Shown: positions 1-9,561, numbered from the stretch's first letter. The stretch is DNA of 64,000 nt from Hyphomicrobiales bacterium (GCA_900466745.1 UBNE01000030.1:29947-93946), one strand, 5' to 3'. A program made the numbers and translations. Notes: generated by a model from the letters alone, not told the origin.

Positions 1-523
1 TCAGCGCCGCCATGTCGAGCGCGCGGTAGTTCACGCCGAAATCGCGCTTCCAGCGGGCGGCCTCGGCGAGGCGCTCGTCGCGCTCCTTTTCGGTGCGGAA
101 GACCTTCATCCAGCCCTTGCGGCGCAGGAGCGCGGTGGCGCCGGCTTCCTGCGCCAGCACGTCGTGCTCGCTGACGCAGTGCTCGATCAGCTTCGCGTAT
201 TTGCGGGCGATGGCCTCGTGCTGCGAGGCGCGCGAATGCATCCAGTAGGAGAACAGGAAGGGGGCGAGCTTCGGAAGCGCGCTCCAATGATAGGAGGCAT
301 CGATGGTGTTGTTCATCGCGTAGCGGAAGAGCGCGCCGAAATCATGCGGGAAGCCGTAAGGGTAGACGCCCTCGCGCTGGATCAGCCCGGCATTGCCGTA
401 GCTGGTCTCCTCGCCCGGCCCGCGGCGGTCGACGAGCAGGGTGGAACGGCCCGCCTTCTGCAGATGAAGCGCCACCGAAATGCCGACGATGCCCGCGCCG
501 AGAACAATCGTATCCACCCGCAT
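1..523 (-). CDS. FAD-dependent oxidoreductase, D-amino-acid dehydrogenase (DadA)-like, N-terminal part
   Basis: The gene starts at 523 and runs off the left edge, leaving about 174 codons. The N-terminus is a dinucleotide-binding Rossmann motif (VLGAGIVGISVALHL), followed by a DRRGPGEETSYGNAGLI segment matching the FAD-contacting ETSxxNAG stretch of the DAO/DadA family. Members oxidise amino acids, usually D-forms, and pass electrons to FAD and then to the membrane chain. The catalytic C-terminal half is not in the window, so the substrate cannot be read. It is divergent from the transporter at 803, with 279 nt between them holding no other gene I can support. The family assignment is firm; the substrate is unknown. 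Confidence 0.8.
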   Translation of the reverse strand, partial: MRVDTIVLGAGIVGISVALHLQKAGRSTLLVDRRGPGEETSYGNAGLIQREGVYPYGFPHDFGALFRYAMNNTIDASYHWSALPKLAPFLFSYWMHSRASQHEAIARKYAKLIEHCVSEHDVLAQEAGATALLRRKGWMKVFRTEKERDERLAEAARWKRDFGVNYRALDMAAL

Positions 524-802
524 GACCAGCTCCCGCCAACCCTTCTGCCGCGCTTTTTGCGAAGCGAAAATAGCGCTTTGCGCAGGCTTGTCAGCGGCGC
601 GGTGGATCTTTGCGGAAGAGGGGGCGATCTTTCGCAGTTTATGTCTCGATTCTCGGGGTATTGCCGCTCTGGAGCGGATTTTCGCGACCTCTCCGCAATT
701 TCATGCCGGCGCACCCTTTCCCTGCGGAGAAGGCGGGTGACGGCAGGCCGCCATTCGGCCAGTGTGCGGGCTCGATTTGCGAATGATTCCAGTCGGGTGA
801 CG

Positions 803-1774
803 ATGTATCCAGCAACGCTTCTCGCCGCCGGCCTGGGATGGCTCGGGCGCCATGGCACGCAAGGGTTCGCGCTCTCGATCTTCCTCGGGCTGGCGCTGCC
901 GCAATTCTCAGCGGCGGCGCGGCCGGCTCTGCCGATCACCATCTTCTGCTTCACCACGGTGGTGTTCCTGCGCCTCGATCTGCGCGTCACGGCCGGGCTG
1001 CTGCGCCGGCCGGCCCGGCTCGCCGCCGCCTGCGTCTGGCTGATCGCGGCGCCGGTGCTGCTGATCGGCGGGGCGCTCTTCCTCGCCGGCCGGGAAAGCC
1101 TCGATCCGGGCATCGTGCTCGGGCTCGCCATCATGGGCGCGGCGCCGCCGATCATGTCCTCCCCGGCGGTGGCGATCCTCTACGGCTTCGAGCCGTCGCT
1201 GATCATCGCCAGCGTCATCGTCACGACGATCGCGAGCCCGCTGGTCGCGCCGGTCCTGGTCGAGTTCCTCGCCGGGGCGGCGGTGCCGCTCGACCGGGCC
1301 TCGCTGATGCTGCGGCTGCTGATCTTCATCGGCGGCGGGATGGCGGTCGCGATCTCGCTCAGGCTCTGGCTCGGGCTCGAGCGGATCAGGGCGATGAAGG
1401 CCAATCTCGATGGCTTCGGCGTGCTGATGTATTTCATTTTCGCCATCGCCGCGATGGACGGGGTGACGGCGGCCGCGCTGGCGCAGCCGCGGCTGGTCCT
1501 GTTCGTGCTCGCCTGCGTCTTCGCCGTCTCGGCGGCGGGGCTGGTGTCGAGCTGGTTCCTGCTGCGCATCCTGGGCGCGCCGGACCGCTTCATGATCGGC
1601 TACGGCAGCGGGCAGCGGAACATGGGACTGCTGGTCGCGGCGCTGGGGGCGGGGGTCTCGCCCACCACCTTCCTGTTCTTCGCGCTGGCACAGTTCCCGA
1701 TCTACCTGCTGCCCTGGCTGCTCGGCGGGCTGGCGGGCCGGATCCGGCGCCGGGAAGCTGCTGACGGGCGCTGA
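803..1774 (+). CDS. BASS-family (bile acid:sodium symporter-like) transporter
   Basis: This 323-residue polytopic membrane protein has roughly nine or ten hydrophobic segments. A central AAPPIMSSPA stretch and a late GYGSGQRNMGLL segment resemble the conserved crossing regions of bile acid:sodium symporter-like carriers. The frame stays open upstream to 164, but that part reads as low-complexity antisense of the neighbouring oxidoreductase, so I place the start at the ATG at 803, where hydrophobic sequence begins. The transported solute cannot be inferred. The gene is divergent from the flavoenzyme, so they may share regulation. Confidence 0.7.
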   Translation: MYPATLLAAGLGWLGRHGTQGFALSIFLGLALPQFSAAARPALPITIFCFTTVVFLRLDLRVTAGLLRRPARLAAACVWLIAAPVLLIGGALFLAGRESLDPGIVLGLAIMGAAPPIMSSPAVAILYGFEPSLIIASVIVTTIASPLVAPVLVEFLAGAAVPLDRASLMLRLLIFIGGGMAVAISLRLWLGLERIRAMKANLDGFGVLMYFIFAIAAMDGVTAAALAQPRLVLFVLACVFAVSAAGLVSSWFLLRILGAPDRFMIGYGSGQRNMGLLVAALGAGVSPTTFLFFALAQFPIYLLPWLLGGLAGRIRRREAADGR

Positions 1775-1818
1775 CGCGGCGCCCTGCGAAGGTTTTCGCC
1801 ATCGCAGGAGTTCGCGCC

Positions 1819-2502
1819 ATGATCACGTTGTACTCCGGGCCGCTGAGCCTGTTCGCGCGCAAGGTCGAGATCGCGCTCAGGGAGAAAGGCCTCGCCTTCG
1901 AGCGCGTCATGGTGCCGTTCAACCAGACCACCGGCTACGACCCGAAGCATCCGGAGGTGCTGGCGCTCAACCCGAAGGGGCAGGTGCCGGTGCTGAGCGA
2001 TTGCGGGCTCGTGCTCTACGATTCCACCGTGATCAACGAATATCTCGACGAGGCCTATCCCGAGCCCCGGTTGATGCCGGATAGCCCGGTGGACCGCGCC
2101 CGCTGCCGGCTCGACGAGCTCTATGCCGACGAGATCATGCTGCAGGCGCTGAAGCCGCTGATGCACCGGACCGCGCCGCCCGCGCCGGACCGCGACCGCC
2201 GCATCGCCCGGGAGGCCGACGCGCTGATCGCCGAGGAGGCGCTGGCGCGGCATTACGAGGTGCTGGAGCAGAAGCTGGCGGGGCGGGAGTTCTTCGGCGG
2301 CCGGCTCTCGCTGGCGGATATTGCGCTGTTCATGAGCGTGCTGTTCTCGCTCCGTCTCGGCGGGCCGCCGCTCGACGGCCATCCGGCGCTCTCGGCTTGG
2401 TTTGGGCGGCTCAGGCAGCGGCCGGCCTTCGTGCAGGCCGCGGCCGAGATCGCGGAGGCCGACCGGCGGCTGTCCTTTCCGGTGAAATCGCGCTCCGCCT
2501 GA
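1819..2502 (+). CDS. Glutathione S-transferase family protein
   Basis: This 227-residue protein starts MITLYSGPLSLFARKVEIAL, a thioredoxin-fold GST N-terminal domain with an SLFARK loop at the glutathione site. NPKGQVPVL carries the conserved cis-Pro and DSTVINEYL follows it. The helical C-terminal domain (about residues 90-215) includes the LSLADIALF N-capping motif. It is probably cytosolic, conjugating or reducing substrates with glutathione. The gene lies between the transporter and rpe on the same strand, with 36 nt to rpe. The exact class is not assignable. Confidence 0.88.
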   Translation: MITLYSGPLSLFARKVEIALREKGLAFERVMVPFNQTTGYDPKHPEVLALNPKGQVPVLSDCGLVLYDSTVINEYLDEAYPEPRLMPDSPVDRARCRLDELYADEIMLQALKPLMHRTAPPAPDRDRRIAREADALIAEEALARHYEVLEQKLAGREFFGGRLSLADIALFMSVLFSLRLGGPPLDGHPALSAWFGRLRQRPAFVQAAAEIAEADRRLSFPVKSRSA

Positions 2503-2538
2503 TTGCAGCGGGACCTGAGCGGGGGTAAACCGCCCGCC

Positions 2539-3222
2539 ATGACCCGCCCGATCCGCATCGCCCCGTCCATCCTCTCGGCCGATTTCGCCAGGCTGGGCGA
2601 GGAGGTGCGCGCCGTCGACGCGGCCGGCGCCGACTGGATCCATTGCGACGTGATGGACGGGCATTTCGTCCCCAACATCACCTTCGGGCCGGACGTGCTG
2701 AAGGCGATCCGCCCGCACACCCAGAAATTCTTCGACGTGCATCTGATGATCGCGCCCGTCGACCCTTACGTCGAAGCCTTCGCCAAGGCCGGCGCCGACC
2801 TGATCTCCTTCCATGTCGAGGCGGGCCCGCATCCGCACCGGACGATCCAGGCGATCAAGGCGCAGGGCAAGCAGGCCGGCCTCGTGCTCAATCCCGGCAC
2901 GCCGGCGGGCGCCGTCGAGGCGCTGATCGCCGATGTCGACCTGATCCTGCTGATGACGGTCAATCCCGGCTTCGGCGGGCAGAGCTTCATCCGCTCCGTG
3001 GTCGAGAAGGTTTCGCAGGTGAAGGCGCTGATCGGCGACCGCCCCGTCACGCTCGAGATCGACGGCGGCGTCACGCCCGAGACCGCGCCGCTGGTGGTCA
3101 AGGCCGGCGCCGATACGCTGGTCGCGGGCTCGGCCGTGTTCAAGGGCGGGCCTTCGGCCTATGCCGGCAATATCGACGCCATCCGCAAGGCGGCGGAAGC
3201 CGCCCGCGGCGACTGGGTTTGA
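2539..3222 (+). CDS. rpe: Ribulose-phosphate 3-epimerase
   Basis: This 227-residue TIM barrel interconverts ribulose-5-phosphate and xylulose-5-phosphate in the pentose-phosphate and Calvin pathways. Signatures are [15 protein letters not shown] at the N-terminus, [16 protein letters not shown] with the catalytic Asp and metal-binding His, [13 protein letters not shown], and EIDGGV carrying the second catalytic Asp. The start is the ATG at 2539; twelve upstream in-frame codons are not conserved-looking. Length is normal for the family. It is followed by a palindromic intergenic element. Confidence 0.97.
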   Translation: MTRPIRIAPSILSADFARLGEEVRAVDAAGADWIHCDVMDGHFVPNITFGPDVLKAIRPHTQKFFDVHLMIAPVDPYVEAFAKAGADLISFHVEAGPHPHRTIQAIKAQGKQAGLVLNPGTPAGAVEALIADVDLILLMTVNPGFGGQSFIRSVVEKVSQVKALIGDRPVTLEIDGGVTPETAPLVVKAGADTLVAGSAVFKGGPSAYAGNIDAIRKAAEAARGDWV

Positions 3223-3301
3223 CGGGCTGGACCGTCGAGCGTCCTGTCGGACGGTCCGTGACGATCCAGCTCCTTGTTGCGATGCTCAAGAACGCCGGAC
3301 T

Positions 3302-3550
3302 GAATATCGTACGCGATTCGTCCGGGCTGTCGGTATCGGCGCATGATCCGCCACCGTCATTCCGGGGCATGGCGAAGCCATGAGCCCGGAACCCAGAACC
3401 GATGCGCTTTGTCGGGAAGTCTCGATCGGGTGATGCCTTCTCGATCCGGGCCATCGGTTCCGGACTTGGGCCTTGCGGCCCGCCCCGGAATGACGGTGGT
3501 GGTTCCTTACGGGACCGGAATGGCGGTTCCCGTGCCGCGTACGATATTCG
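3302..3550. repeat. Nested inverted-repeat element filling the rpe-DUF1428 gap
   Basis: The gap 3223-3560 has no gene. It holds two nested perfect inverted repeats: a 14-bp arm at 3302-3315 matching 3537-3550, and an 18-bp arm at 3351-3368 matching 3482-3499 (ccaccgtcattccggggc and its complement). The inner arms contain the TCATTCCGGGGC motif seen at other intergenic repeats here (for example 19150-19269). The transcript could fold into a long hairpin, so it may act as a REP-like element or a bidirectional terminator. The function is inference. Confidence 0.7.
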
Positions 3551-3560
3551 GCCCGATGAT

Positions 3561-3917
3561 CTAGACGCCCAGATCGAGGGGCGCGAAGCCGCCGTAGATC
3601 ATGCGCTTGCCGTCGAAAGGCATCGGAGTGGCGCCGGGCTGCATCGCGGGGTCTTCCGTCACCTTGGCCCAGGCGGCATCGCGGGCCTCCTTGCTCGGCC
3701 ATTCGATCCAGGAAAACACCACGACCTCGTCCTCCCCGGCCTCGACGGCGCGGAAGAAGTCCGTTTGCTTGCCGCGCGGGACATCCTCCCCCCAGCACTC
3801 GACCACGCGCGTGGCGCCGTGCTGCTTGAACAGCGGGGCGGCCTTCGCCGCAAATTTACGGTATTCTTCCTTGTTGGCGTTCGGGACGGCCACGACGAAA
3901 CCATCGACATAGCTCAT
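3561..3917 (-). CDS. DUF1428 family protein
   Basis: This 118-residue cytosolic protein begins MSYVDGFVVAVPNANKEEY and contains EDEVVVFSWIEWPSKEARD and PFDGKRMIYGGF, the usual DUF1428 blocks. The family adopts a dimeric alpha/beta-barrel-like ferredoxin fold of unknown function, commonly encoded as a single gene. A purine-rich stretch lies just before the start. It is monocistronic, convergent with rpe across the palindromic repeat and divergent from purB. Confidence 0.9.
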   Translation of the reverse strand: MSYVDGFVVAVPNANKEEYRKFAAKAAPLFKQHGATRVVECWGEDVPRGKQTDFFRAVEAGEDEVVVFSWIEWPSKEARDAAWAKVTEDPAMQPGATPMPFDGKRMIYGGFAPLDLGV

Positions 3918-4077
3918 GACGTTCCTCCTTTTTCACGCTCATATGGCCGGGCGAATCTACGCCACGCGCCCGGCCAAGTTGTGACAGCAGCGATGGCGAG
4001 CGGCGTCGGCGGTTTCCCTCCGTGCCGGCTCGTGATAGCGAGCGCATGATCTCAGCCACGTTCCGTCGAGCACACCG

Positions 4078-5385
4078 ATGATCCCGCGTTATTCCCGCCC
4101 CGAGATGGTCGCCATCTGGGAGCCGCAGACCCGGTTCCGCATCTGGTTCGAGATCGAGGCGCATGCCACCGACAAGCTCGCCGAGCTCGGCGTGGTGCCG
4201 AAGGAGGCCGCCGCGACGATCTGGGCCAAGGCGAAGGACGCCGTCTTCGACGTCGCCCGCATCGACGAGATCGAGCGCGTCACCAAGCACGACGTCATCG
4301 CCTTCCTGACGCATCTGGCCGAGATCGTCGGGCCGGAGGCGCGCTTCGTCCACCAGGGCATGACCTCCTCGGACATCCTCGACACGACGCTCTCGGTCCA
4401 GCTCGCGCGGGCGACCGACATCCTGATCGCCGATGTCGATGCGCTGCTCGCCGCGATCAAGCGCCGCGCCTTCGAGCACAAGCTGACCCCGACGATCGGC
4501 CGCTCGCACGGCATCCATGCCGAGCCTGTCACCTTCGGGCTCAAGCTGGCGCAGGCCTATGCCGAGTTCTCGCGCTGTCGCGAGCGGCTGGTGGCGGCCC
4601 GCGCCGAGATCGCGACCTGCGCCATCTCCGGCGCGGTCGGCACCTTCGCCAATATCGACCCGCAGGTGGAGGACTATGTCGCGCGGAAGATGGGGCTCGC
4701 GGTCGAGCCGGTCTCGACCCAGGTGATCCCGCGCGACCGGCACGCGATGTATTTCGCGACGCTCGGCGTCGTCGCCTCCTGCATCGAGCGCCTGGCGACC
4801 GAGATCCGTCATCTGCAGCGCACCGAGGTCTATGAGGCGGAGGAGTTCTTCTCGCCGGGCCAGAAGGGCTCCTCGGCGATGCCGCACAAGCGCAACCCCG
4901 TCCTGACCGAGAACCTGACCGGCCTCGCGCGCCTGGTGCGCGGCATGGTCACGCCGGCGCTGGAGAACGTCGCCCTCTGGCACGAGCGCGACATCTCGCA
5001 TTCCTCGGTCGAGCGCATGATCGGTCCCGACGCGACCGTGACCCTCGACTTCGCGCTGGCGCGGCTCACCGGGGTCGTCGACAAGCTGCTGATCTATCCG
5101 CAGAACATGCGCAAGAACCTCGACCGGCTCGGCGGGCTGCACAATTCGCAGCGCGTGCTGCTGGCGCTGACGCAGGCGGGCGCCAGCCGCGAGGACGCCT
5201 ATGCCATGGTTCAGCGCAACGCCATGCGCACCTGGGAGCATGGCGAGGACTTCCTGACCAACCTGCTCTCCGACAGCGACGTGGCCGAGAAGCTCACGGC
5301 CTCCGAACTCAAGGCGATGTTCGACGAAGGCTACCACTTCAAGCATGTCGACACGATCTTCCGGCGTGTCTTCGGGGAAGCTTGA
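4078..5385 (+). CDS. purB: Adenylosuccinate lyase
   Basis: This 435-residue lyase catalyses two purine steps: cleavage of SAICAR and of adenylosuccinate, releasing fumarate. It belongs to the fumarase/aspartase superfamily. The signature loop GSSAMPHKRNP with the catalytic Ser lies around residues 263-274; other blocks are TSSDILDTT and the GRSHGIHAEP catalytic-His segment. Length fits the roughly 430-residue bacterial type. The start at 4078 gives the typical MIPRYSRPEM N-terminus. No strong ribosome-binding site is visible upstream. Confidence 0.97.
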   Translation: MIPRYSRPEMVAIWEPQTRFRIWFEIEAHATDKLAELGVVPKEAAATIWAKAKDAVFDVARIDEIERVTKHDVIAFLTHLAEIVGPEARFVHQGMTSSDILDTTLSVQLARATDILIADVDALLAAIKRRAFEHKLTPTIGRSHGIHAEPVTFGLKLAQAYAEFSRCRERLVAARAEIATCAISGAVGTFANIDPQVEDYVARKMGLAVEPVSTQVIPRDRHAMYFATLGVVASCIERLATEIRHLQRTEVYEAEEFFSPGQKGSSAMPHKRNPVLTENLTGLARLVRGMVTPALENVALWHERDISHSSVERMIGPDATVTLDFALARLTGVVDKLLIYPQNMRKNLDRLGGLHNSQRVLLALTQAGASREDAYAMVQRNAMRTWEHGEDFLTNLLSDSDVAEKLTASELKAMFDEGYHFKHVDTIFRRVFGEA

Positions 5386-5424
5386 CGGGCTGGATTCCGG
5401 CAAAGGCGAGGTTATCTACGCGTC

Positions 5425-6003
5425 ATGAAATCCTCCGACGCCGACATCCTCATCGTTCCCGGCTGGTCGGGCTCCGGCCCCGATCATTGGCAGACCCGCT
5501 GGGAAGCCCGCCTCAAGACGGCGCGGCGCGTCGAGCAGGAGGACTGGTACAAGCCGACGCGCGACGGCTGGGCCAGCCGGATCGTCGCGGCCGTGCGGGC
5601 TTCGACCCGCCCCGTAATCCTCGTCGCGCATTCGGCCGGCGTCAGCGCGGTCGCCCATGCGGCTGAGCATCTGAAGCCGGGGGAGGTGGCGGGGGCCTTC
5701 CTGGTCGCGCCGGCCTCCGAGCGGGCCAAGCGGGCGATCCCCGGCATGGGAGAGGACTTCATCCCGCATCGGCGCGAGAAGCTGCCCTTTCCCTCGGTGC
5801 TGATCGCGAGCGCGACCGACCCCTATTGCAGCCCCGACGAGGCCAGGGCGCTCGCGCAGGCCTGGGGCTCGGAATTCGTCGATGCCGGCGATGGCGGCCA
5901 TCTCAACAGCGAGTCCGGGCACGGCCCCTGGCCGGACGGGCTCCTGCGTTTCGCGGGCTTTCTCAAGAGCTTGAGCGCGGTTCCGCAGAAGGTGATTCAA
6001 TAA
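5425..6003 (+). CDS. RBBP9/YdeN-type alpha/beta hydrolase
   Basis: This 192-residue serine hydrolase has the hallmarks of the RBBP9/YdeN family. These are VPGWSGSGPDHWQTRWE near the N-terminus, the nucleophile elbow VAHSAGVSAV, an IASATDPYC strand carrying the acidic residue, and DGGHLNSESG with the catalytic His. Substrates are unknown for most bacterial members. It lies 39 nt after purB on the same strand and is possibly co-transcribed. Confidence 0.88.
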   Translation: MKSSDADILIVPGWSGSGPDHWQTRWEARLKTARRVEQEDWYKPTRDGWASRIVAAVRASTRPVILVAHSAGVSAVAHAAEHLKPGEVAGAFLVAPASERAKRAIPGMGEDFIPHRREKLPFPSVLIASATDPYCSPDEARALAQAWGSEFVDAGDGGHLNSESGHGPWPDGLLRFAGFLKSLSAVPQKVIQ

Positions 6004-6069
6004 CGGATCGGGTTGGCGCGCCGATGAGCGAGGTGTGGGATCATGCCACGGCGTTCGGAGCCGTCTCGC

Positions 6070-6148
6070 CGTCGCCGCGAGCGTAGCGAAGCGATCCGGG
6101 CGCGGCAGGGCGCGGCGTCCCCCGGGATCGCTTCGCTACTCGCGACGA
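6070..6148. repeat. REP-like inverted repeat
   Basis: Two arms, GCGAGCGTAGCGAAGCGATC on the left and GATCGCTTCGCTACTCGCG on the right, are near-perfect inverted complements around a GC-rich centre. The element lies between the hydrolase gene and the terminator of the binding-protein gene and does not code. It resembles the other intergenic inverted repeats in this window in layout but has its own core sequence. Confidence 0.6.
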
Positions 6149-6168
6149 CCCCTGGCGGAGGCATAAGG

Positions 6169-6200
6169 CAAAACCGCCCCGGCTTTCACCGGGGCGGTCT
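6169..6200 (-). terminator. Rho-independent terminator of the liv operon
   Basis: Read on the minus strand, a 10-bp perfect stem ACCGCCCCGG / CCGGGGCGGT with a 6-nt loop is followed by a short T run (TTTTG). It begins about 30 nt after the stop codon of the substrate-binding protein gene. This is the clearest intrinsic terminator in the window. Confidence 0.85.
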
Positions 6201-6229
6201 GGCGCGGAAGCCGGGATCAGCCGCCGAGA

Positions 6230-7345
6230 TCAGTTCTCGACATAGGTGATCTTGCCGTCGGGCTGCTTCTTCCAGGTGTACATGGTGTAGTCGATGCGGG
6301 TGATGTCGCCCTTCTTGTCGAAGGCGAGATCGCCGAGCACGGTCTTGGTGGCCGTGCCGTCCTTGAGCACGGCGGCGACCTTCTTCGGGTCGGCCGAGCC
6401 GGCGCGCTTGATGCCGTCGGCGATGATCTGCACGCCGGAATAGGCATAGAGCGTGTAGGCTTCCGGCTTGAAGTTCCGGGTCTCGAAGCGCTTGATCACC
6501 GCGGCGGCTTCCGGGCGCTTCTGCGGATCGGGGGCGAAGGTCATCAGCGTGCCCTCGACGCCCGGCCCGCCGATGGCGGCGAATTCGTCGGTGGTGATGC
6601 CGTCGCCCGAGATCAGCGTCGCCTGGATGCCCTGGTCGCGCATCTGGCGCACGATCAGGCCGCCCTCGGTGTGCAGGCCGCCCCAGTAGACATAGTCCGC
6701 GCCGGTCGACTTGATCTTGGAGACCAGCGCCGAGAAGTCCTTCTCGCCGGCGTTCACACCTTCGTAGAGCACTTCCTTGATGCCGGCCTTCTGGAGCCCC
6801 TTCAGCGTCTCGTCGGCCAGCCCCTTGCCGTAGGTGGTCTTGTCGTGGACCACGGCGATCTTCTTGCCCTTGAGGTTCTTGGCGATGTACTCGGCGGCGA
6901 CGGTGCCCTGCTGGTCGTCGCGGCCGCAGATGCGGAAGGTGTTCCACAGGCCGCGCTCGGTGACCTGCGGGTTGGTCGAGGCCGGGGTGATCACCAGCGT
7001 CCCGTTCTCGGCATAGACCTCCGAGGCCGGCATGGTGACGCCCGAATTGAAGTGGCCGACCACGTATTTGACGCCGTCGCCGACGAACTTGTTGGCGACG
7101 GAGACACCCTGCTTCGGATCGGAGACGTCGTCGCCGAGGACGATCTCGATCTTCTGGCCGTTGATGCCACCGGCGGCGTTGATGTCGGCGGCGGCCTGCT
7201 CGGCGCCGTTCTTGAGCTGCGCGCCGAAGGCGGCGTTGGGACCCGTCAGCGGGCCGCCGACGCCGATCTTGATCTGCGCGCTGGCCACGCCGGAGAAGGC
7301 GATGACCGCGCCGAGCGCAATGCCGCCCAACAGCAGTTTCTTCAT
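6230..7345 (-). CDS. livJ: Branched-chain amino-acid ABC transporter, periplasmic substrate-binding protein
   Basis: This 371-residue protein starts with a cleavable signal peptide (MKKLLLGGIALGAVIAFSG, Ala-x-Ala before QIKIGVGG). The mature part is a type I periplasmic binding protein: GGPLTGPNAAFGAQ, the GINGQKIEIVLGDD block, and later YAYSGVQIIADG. It captures leucine, isoleucine or valine, or related amides, and delivers them to LivHM. The start codon at 7345 is preceded by a GAGGGGAG ribosome-binding site. The frame stays open upstream but that part is not protein-like. It is the last gene of the minus-strand liv block and ends at a strong terminator. Confidence 0.93.
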   Translation of the reverse strand: MKKLLLGGIALGAVIAFSGVASAQIKIGVGGPLTGPNAAFGAQLKNGAEQAAADINAAGGINGQKIEIVLGDDVSDPKQGVSVANKFVGDGVKYVVGHFNSGVTMPASEVYAENGTLVITPASTNPQVTERGLWNTFRICGRDDQQGTVAAEYIAKNLKGKKIAVVHDKTTYGKGLADETLKGLQKAGIKEVLYEGVNAGEKDFSALVSKIKSTGADYVYWGGLHTEGGLIVRQMRDQGIQATLISGDGITTDEFAAIGGPGVEGTLMTFAPDPQKRPEAAAVIKRFETRNFKPEAYTLYAYSGVQIIADGIKRAGSADPKKVAAVLKDGTATKTVLGDLAFDKKGDITRIDYTMYTWKKQPDGKITYVEN

Positions 7346-7479
7346 GTGATGCGACTCCCCTCTAAGGAACTGTTCAACGGGCTTTTTCTCGATCTTGCCC
7401 GTCTCGGCGCGCCGGGCCGCCCCAAACCGCAATCCTGCGTGTTTCAAGCCGGCTCCCACGCGACAAGCTCGTCGATCTT

Positions 7480-7854
7480 TCAGGACAATTCCGGCCTGAT
7501 CACGGCGCCCGGGCGCGGCTTCCAGCCGAAGGGGCCGGCGCTCTCGAACAGCCAGTGATATTGCCGCGTCATCTGCCGGGCGCGGGTGTAGCGCCAGCCG
7601 GCGAAGCCGAAGGCGAGCAGCACGACCACGTCGACCAGATAGTAATGCACCGTCAGCAGCGTCGCCTCGAACAGCGCGAAATGGATGAAGCGCACGAACA
7701 GCCCGAGGATCAGCATGTAGACGACGAGCTGCCAGTTCGGCCGCCAGGTCAGGGCGATGGCGCGGCCCGCCATCCAGGCGAGCCAGCCGCCCATCACCAC
7801 CGTCACCAGCAGGAAGAGCCAGACCGTGGGTTCTTCGTAGAGGATGCCTTGCAT
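7480..7854 (-). CDS. Small membrane protein of the liv operon (DUF6867-like)
   Basis: This 124-residue protein has three predicted membrane segments (about residues 11-30, 44-62 and 71-90) and a basic cytosolic tail. It resembles the DUF6867 family, which I recall as regularly neighbouring liv genes in Hyphomicrobiales; the label is from memory. It lies between livF and the binding-protein gene on the same strand. A role as accessory subunit of the transporter is inference from position only. Confidence 0.75.
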   Translation of the reverse strand: MQGILYEEPTVWLFLLVTVVMGGWLAWMAGRAIALTWRPNWQLVVYMLILGLFVRFIHFALFEATLLTVHYYLVDVVVLLAFGFAGWRYTRARQMTRQYHWLFESAGPFGWKPRPGAVIRPELS

Positions 7855-7976
7855 CTGCTGCTCCAGGCTTCACCGGGCTCCCAGGACCGCCGACATCGCC
7901 TCAAGCGATGGCATGGGCGGCCACGGGCCGTCTCTCATCAAAAAGTTGCAGCGGGGGCGCCGCCCCCGGCCGCGTC

Positions 7977-8702
7977 TCAGTGCCGGCCGCCTTCGAGATA
8001 GGCGGCGCGGACCTGCGGATTGGCGAGCAGCTCCTTGCCGGTGCCGCTCATGGTGATGACGCCGTTGACCATCACATAGCCGCGATGGGCGAGCTTGAGG
8101 GCGTGGAAGGCGTTCTGCTCGACCAGGAAGACGGTCAGCCCCTGCGTCCGGTTGAGCTCGCGGATCGCCTCGAAGATCTGCTTGACGATCAGGGGCGCGA
8201 GGCCGAGCGAGGGCTCGTCCAGCAGCAGCAGCCTCGGGCGCGCCATCAGGGCGCGGGCGATCGCCACCATCTGCTGCTCGCCGCCCGAAAGGGTGCCGCC
8301 GCGCTGCTGCAGCCGCTCCTTGACGCGCGGGAAGAGCACGCAGATCTTTTCGAGGTCCTCGTCGAAATGCTCGAAATTGCGCACCGCCGCGCCCATCTGC
8401 AGGTTCTCGTAGACGGTCATGCGCGGGAAGATGCGGCGACCTTCCGGCGACTGCGCTATTCCCAGGCGGGCGATCTCGTGGCTCGGCATCCGGGTGATGT
8501 CCCGGCCCTCATAGGTGATCGTGCCTTCGCGGGCCTGCGGATTGCCGAAGATCGTCATCATCAGCGTCGATTTCCCGGCGCCGTTGGCGCCGATCATCGT
8601 CACGATCTCGCCGGCGTTGACGTCGATGTCGACGCCCTTCAGCGCGATGATGTTGCCGTAATAGGTCTTGATGCCGCGGGCGGTCAGCAGGGCTTGAGTC
8701 AT
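7977..8702 (-). CDS. livF: Branched-chain amino-acid ABC transporter ATP-binding protein LivF
   Basis: This 241-residue ATPase has Walker A GANGAGKST, the ABC signature LSGGEQQM, Walker B LLLLDEPSLGLAP and switch His in FLVEQN(A)FHAL. IAQSPEGRRIFPRMTVYENL is typical of LivF. It pairs with LivG at the inner membrane to drive uptake. The start is the ATG at 8702, two codons inside a possible GTG start. It begins 3 nt after the livG stop, consistent with tight coupling. Confidence 0.95.
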   Translation of the reverse strand: MTQALLTARGIKTYYGNIIALKGVDIDVNAGEIVTMIGANGAGKSTLMMTIFGNPQAREGTITYEGRDITRMPSHEIARLGIAQSPEGRRIFPRMTVYENLQMGAAVRNFEHFDEDLEKICVLFPRVKERLQQRGGTLSGGEQQMVAIARALMARPRLLLLDEPSLGLAPLIVKQIFEAIRELNRTQGLTVFLVEQNAFHALKLAHRGYVMVNGVITMSGTGKELLANPQVRAAYLEGGRH

Positions 8703-8704
8703 GG

Positions 8705-9561
8705 TCACGAGATGCCGACCTCCGCTTCCACCTCGTCGACCTCTTCGTCGTCGACGCCGAGATAGGCGGCGATGACCTTCGGGTCGGCCTGGACCTCCGC
8801 CGGCGTGCCGTCGGCGATCTTGGTGCCGTAGTCGAGCACCACGACATGGTCGGAGATCTCCATCACCACCGACATGTCGTGCTCGATCAGCAGCAGCGCC
8901 GTTCCGAGATCCTTCCGGATCGAGAGCAGCAATTCGTTGAGGTCGTGGCTCTCGCGCGGGTTGAGGCCGGCGGCCGGCTCGTCGAGACAGAGCAGGACCG
9001 GGTCGGTGCACATGGCGCGCGCGATCTCGAGCCGGCGCTGGTCGCCATAGGGCAGGTCGGCGGCGGGGTCGTCGGCGCGATGGGTGAGGTCGATCTTGTC
9101 GAGCCAGAACCTCGCCTTCTCGATCGCCTCCTTCTCGCGCGCCCGGTAGTTGCCGACGCCGAGCACGCCGAGGAAGGTGAAGCCGGAGGCGCGCATCAGC
9201 GGGTTGTGCTGGGCGACGAGCAGGTTCTCCAGCACCGTCATGCCGCCGAAGAGGCGGATGTTCTGGAAGGTGCGGGCGACCTTGGCCTTCCAGGAGATGC
9301 GGAAGTCCGGCATGCGCTCCAGCAGGTAGCTGGTGCCGTCGTCCTGGGTCAGAGTGATCATGCCCTGCGTCGGCTTGTAGAAGCCCGTGATGCAGTTGAA
9401 CACCGTGGTCTTGCCGGCGCCGTTGGGGCCGATCAGCGCGGTGATCTCGCCCTTGCGGGCCGCGAAGGAAAGGCCGTTGACGGCGGTGAGGCCGCCGAAG
9501 CGCATGGTGACGTGCTCGACCTCCAGCAGAGGCCGGCCGGTGGCTGCGGGTGCGGTCGCCA

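Noticed and set aside
6230..7873. N-terminal extension of the branched-chain binding protein
   Set aside because: The frame is open upstream of 7345, but that part is antisense-like; the signal peptide and ribosome-binding site fix the start at 7345.
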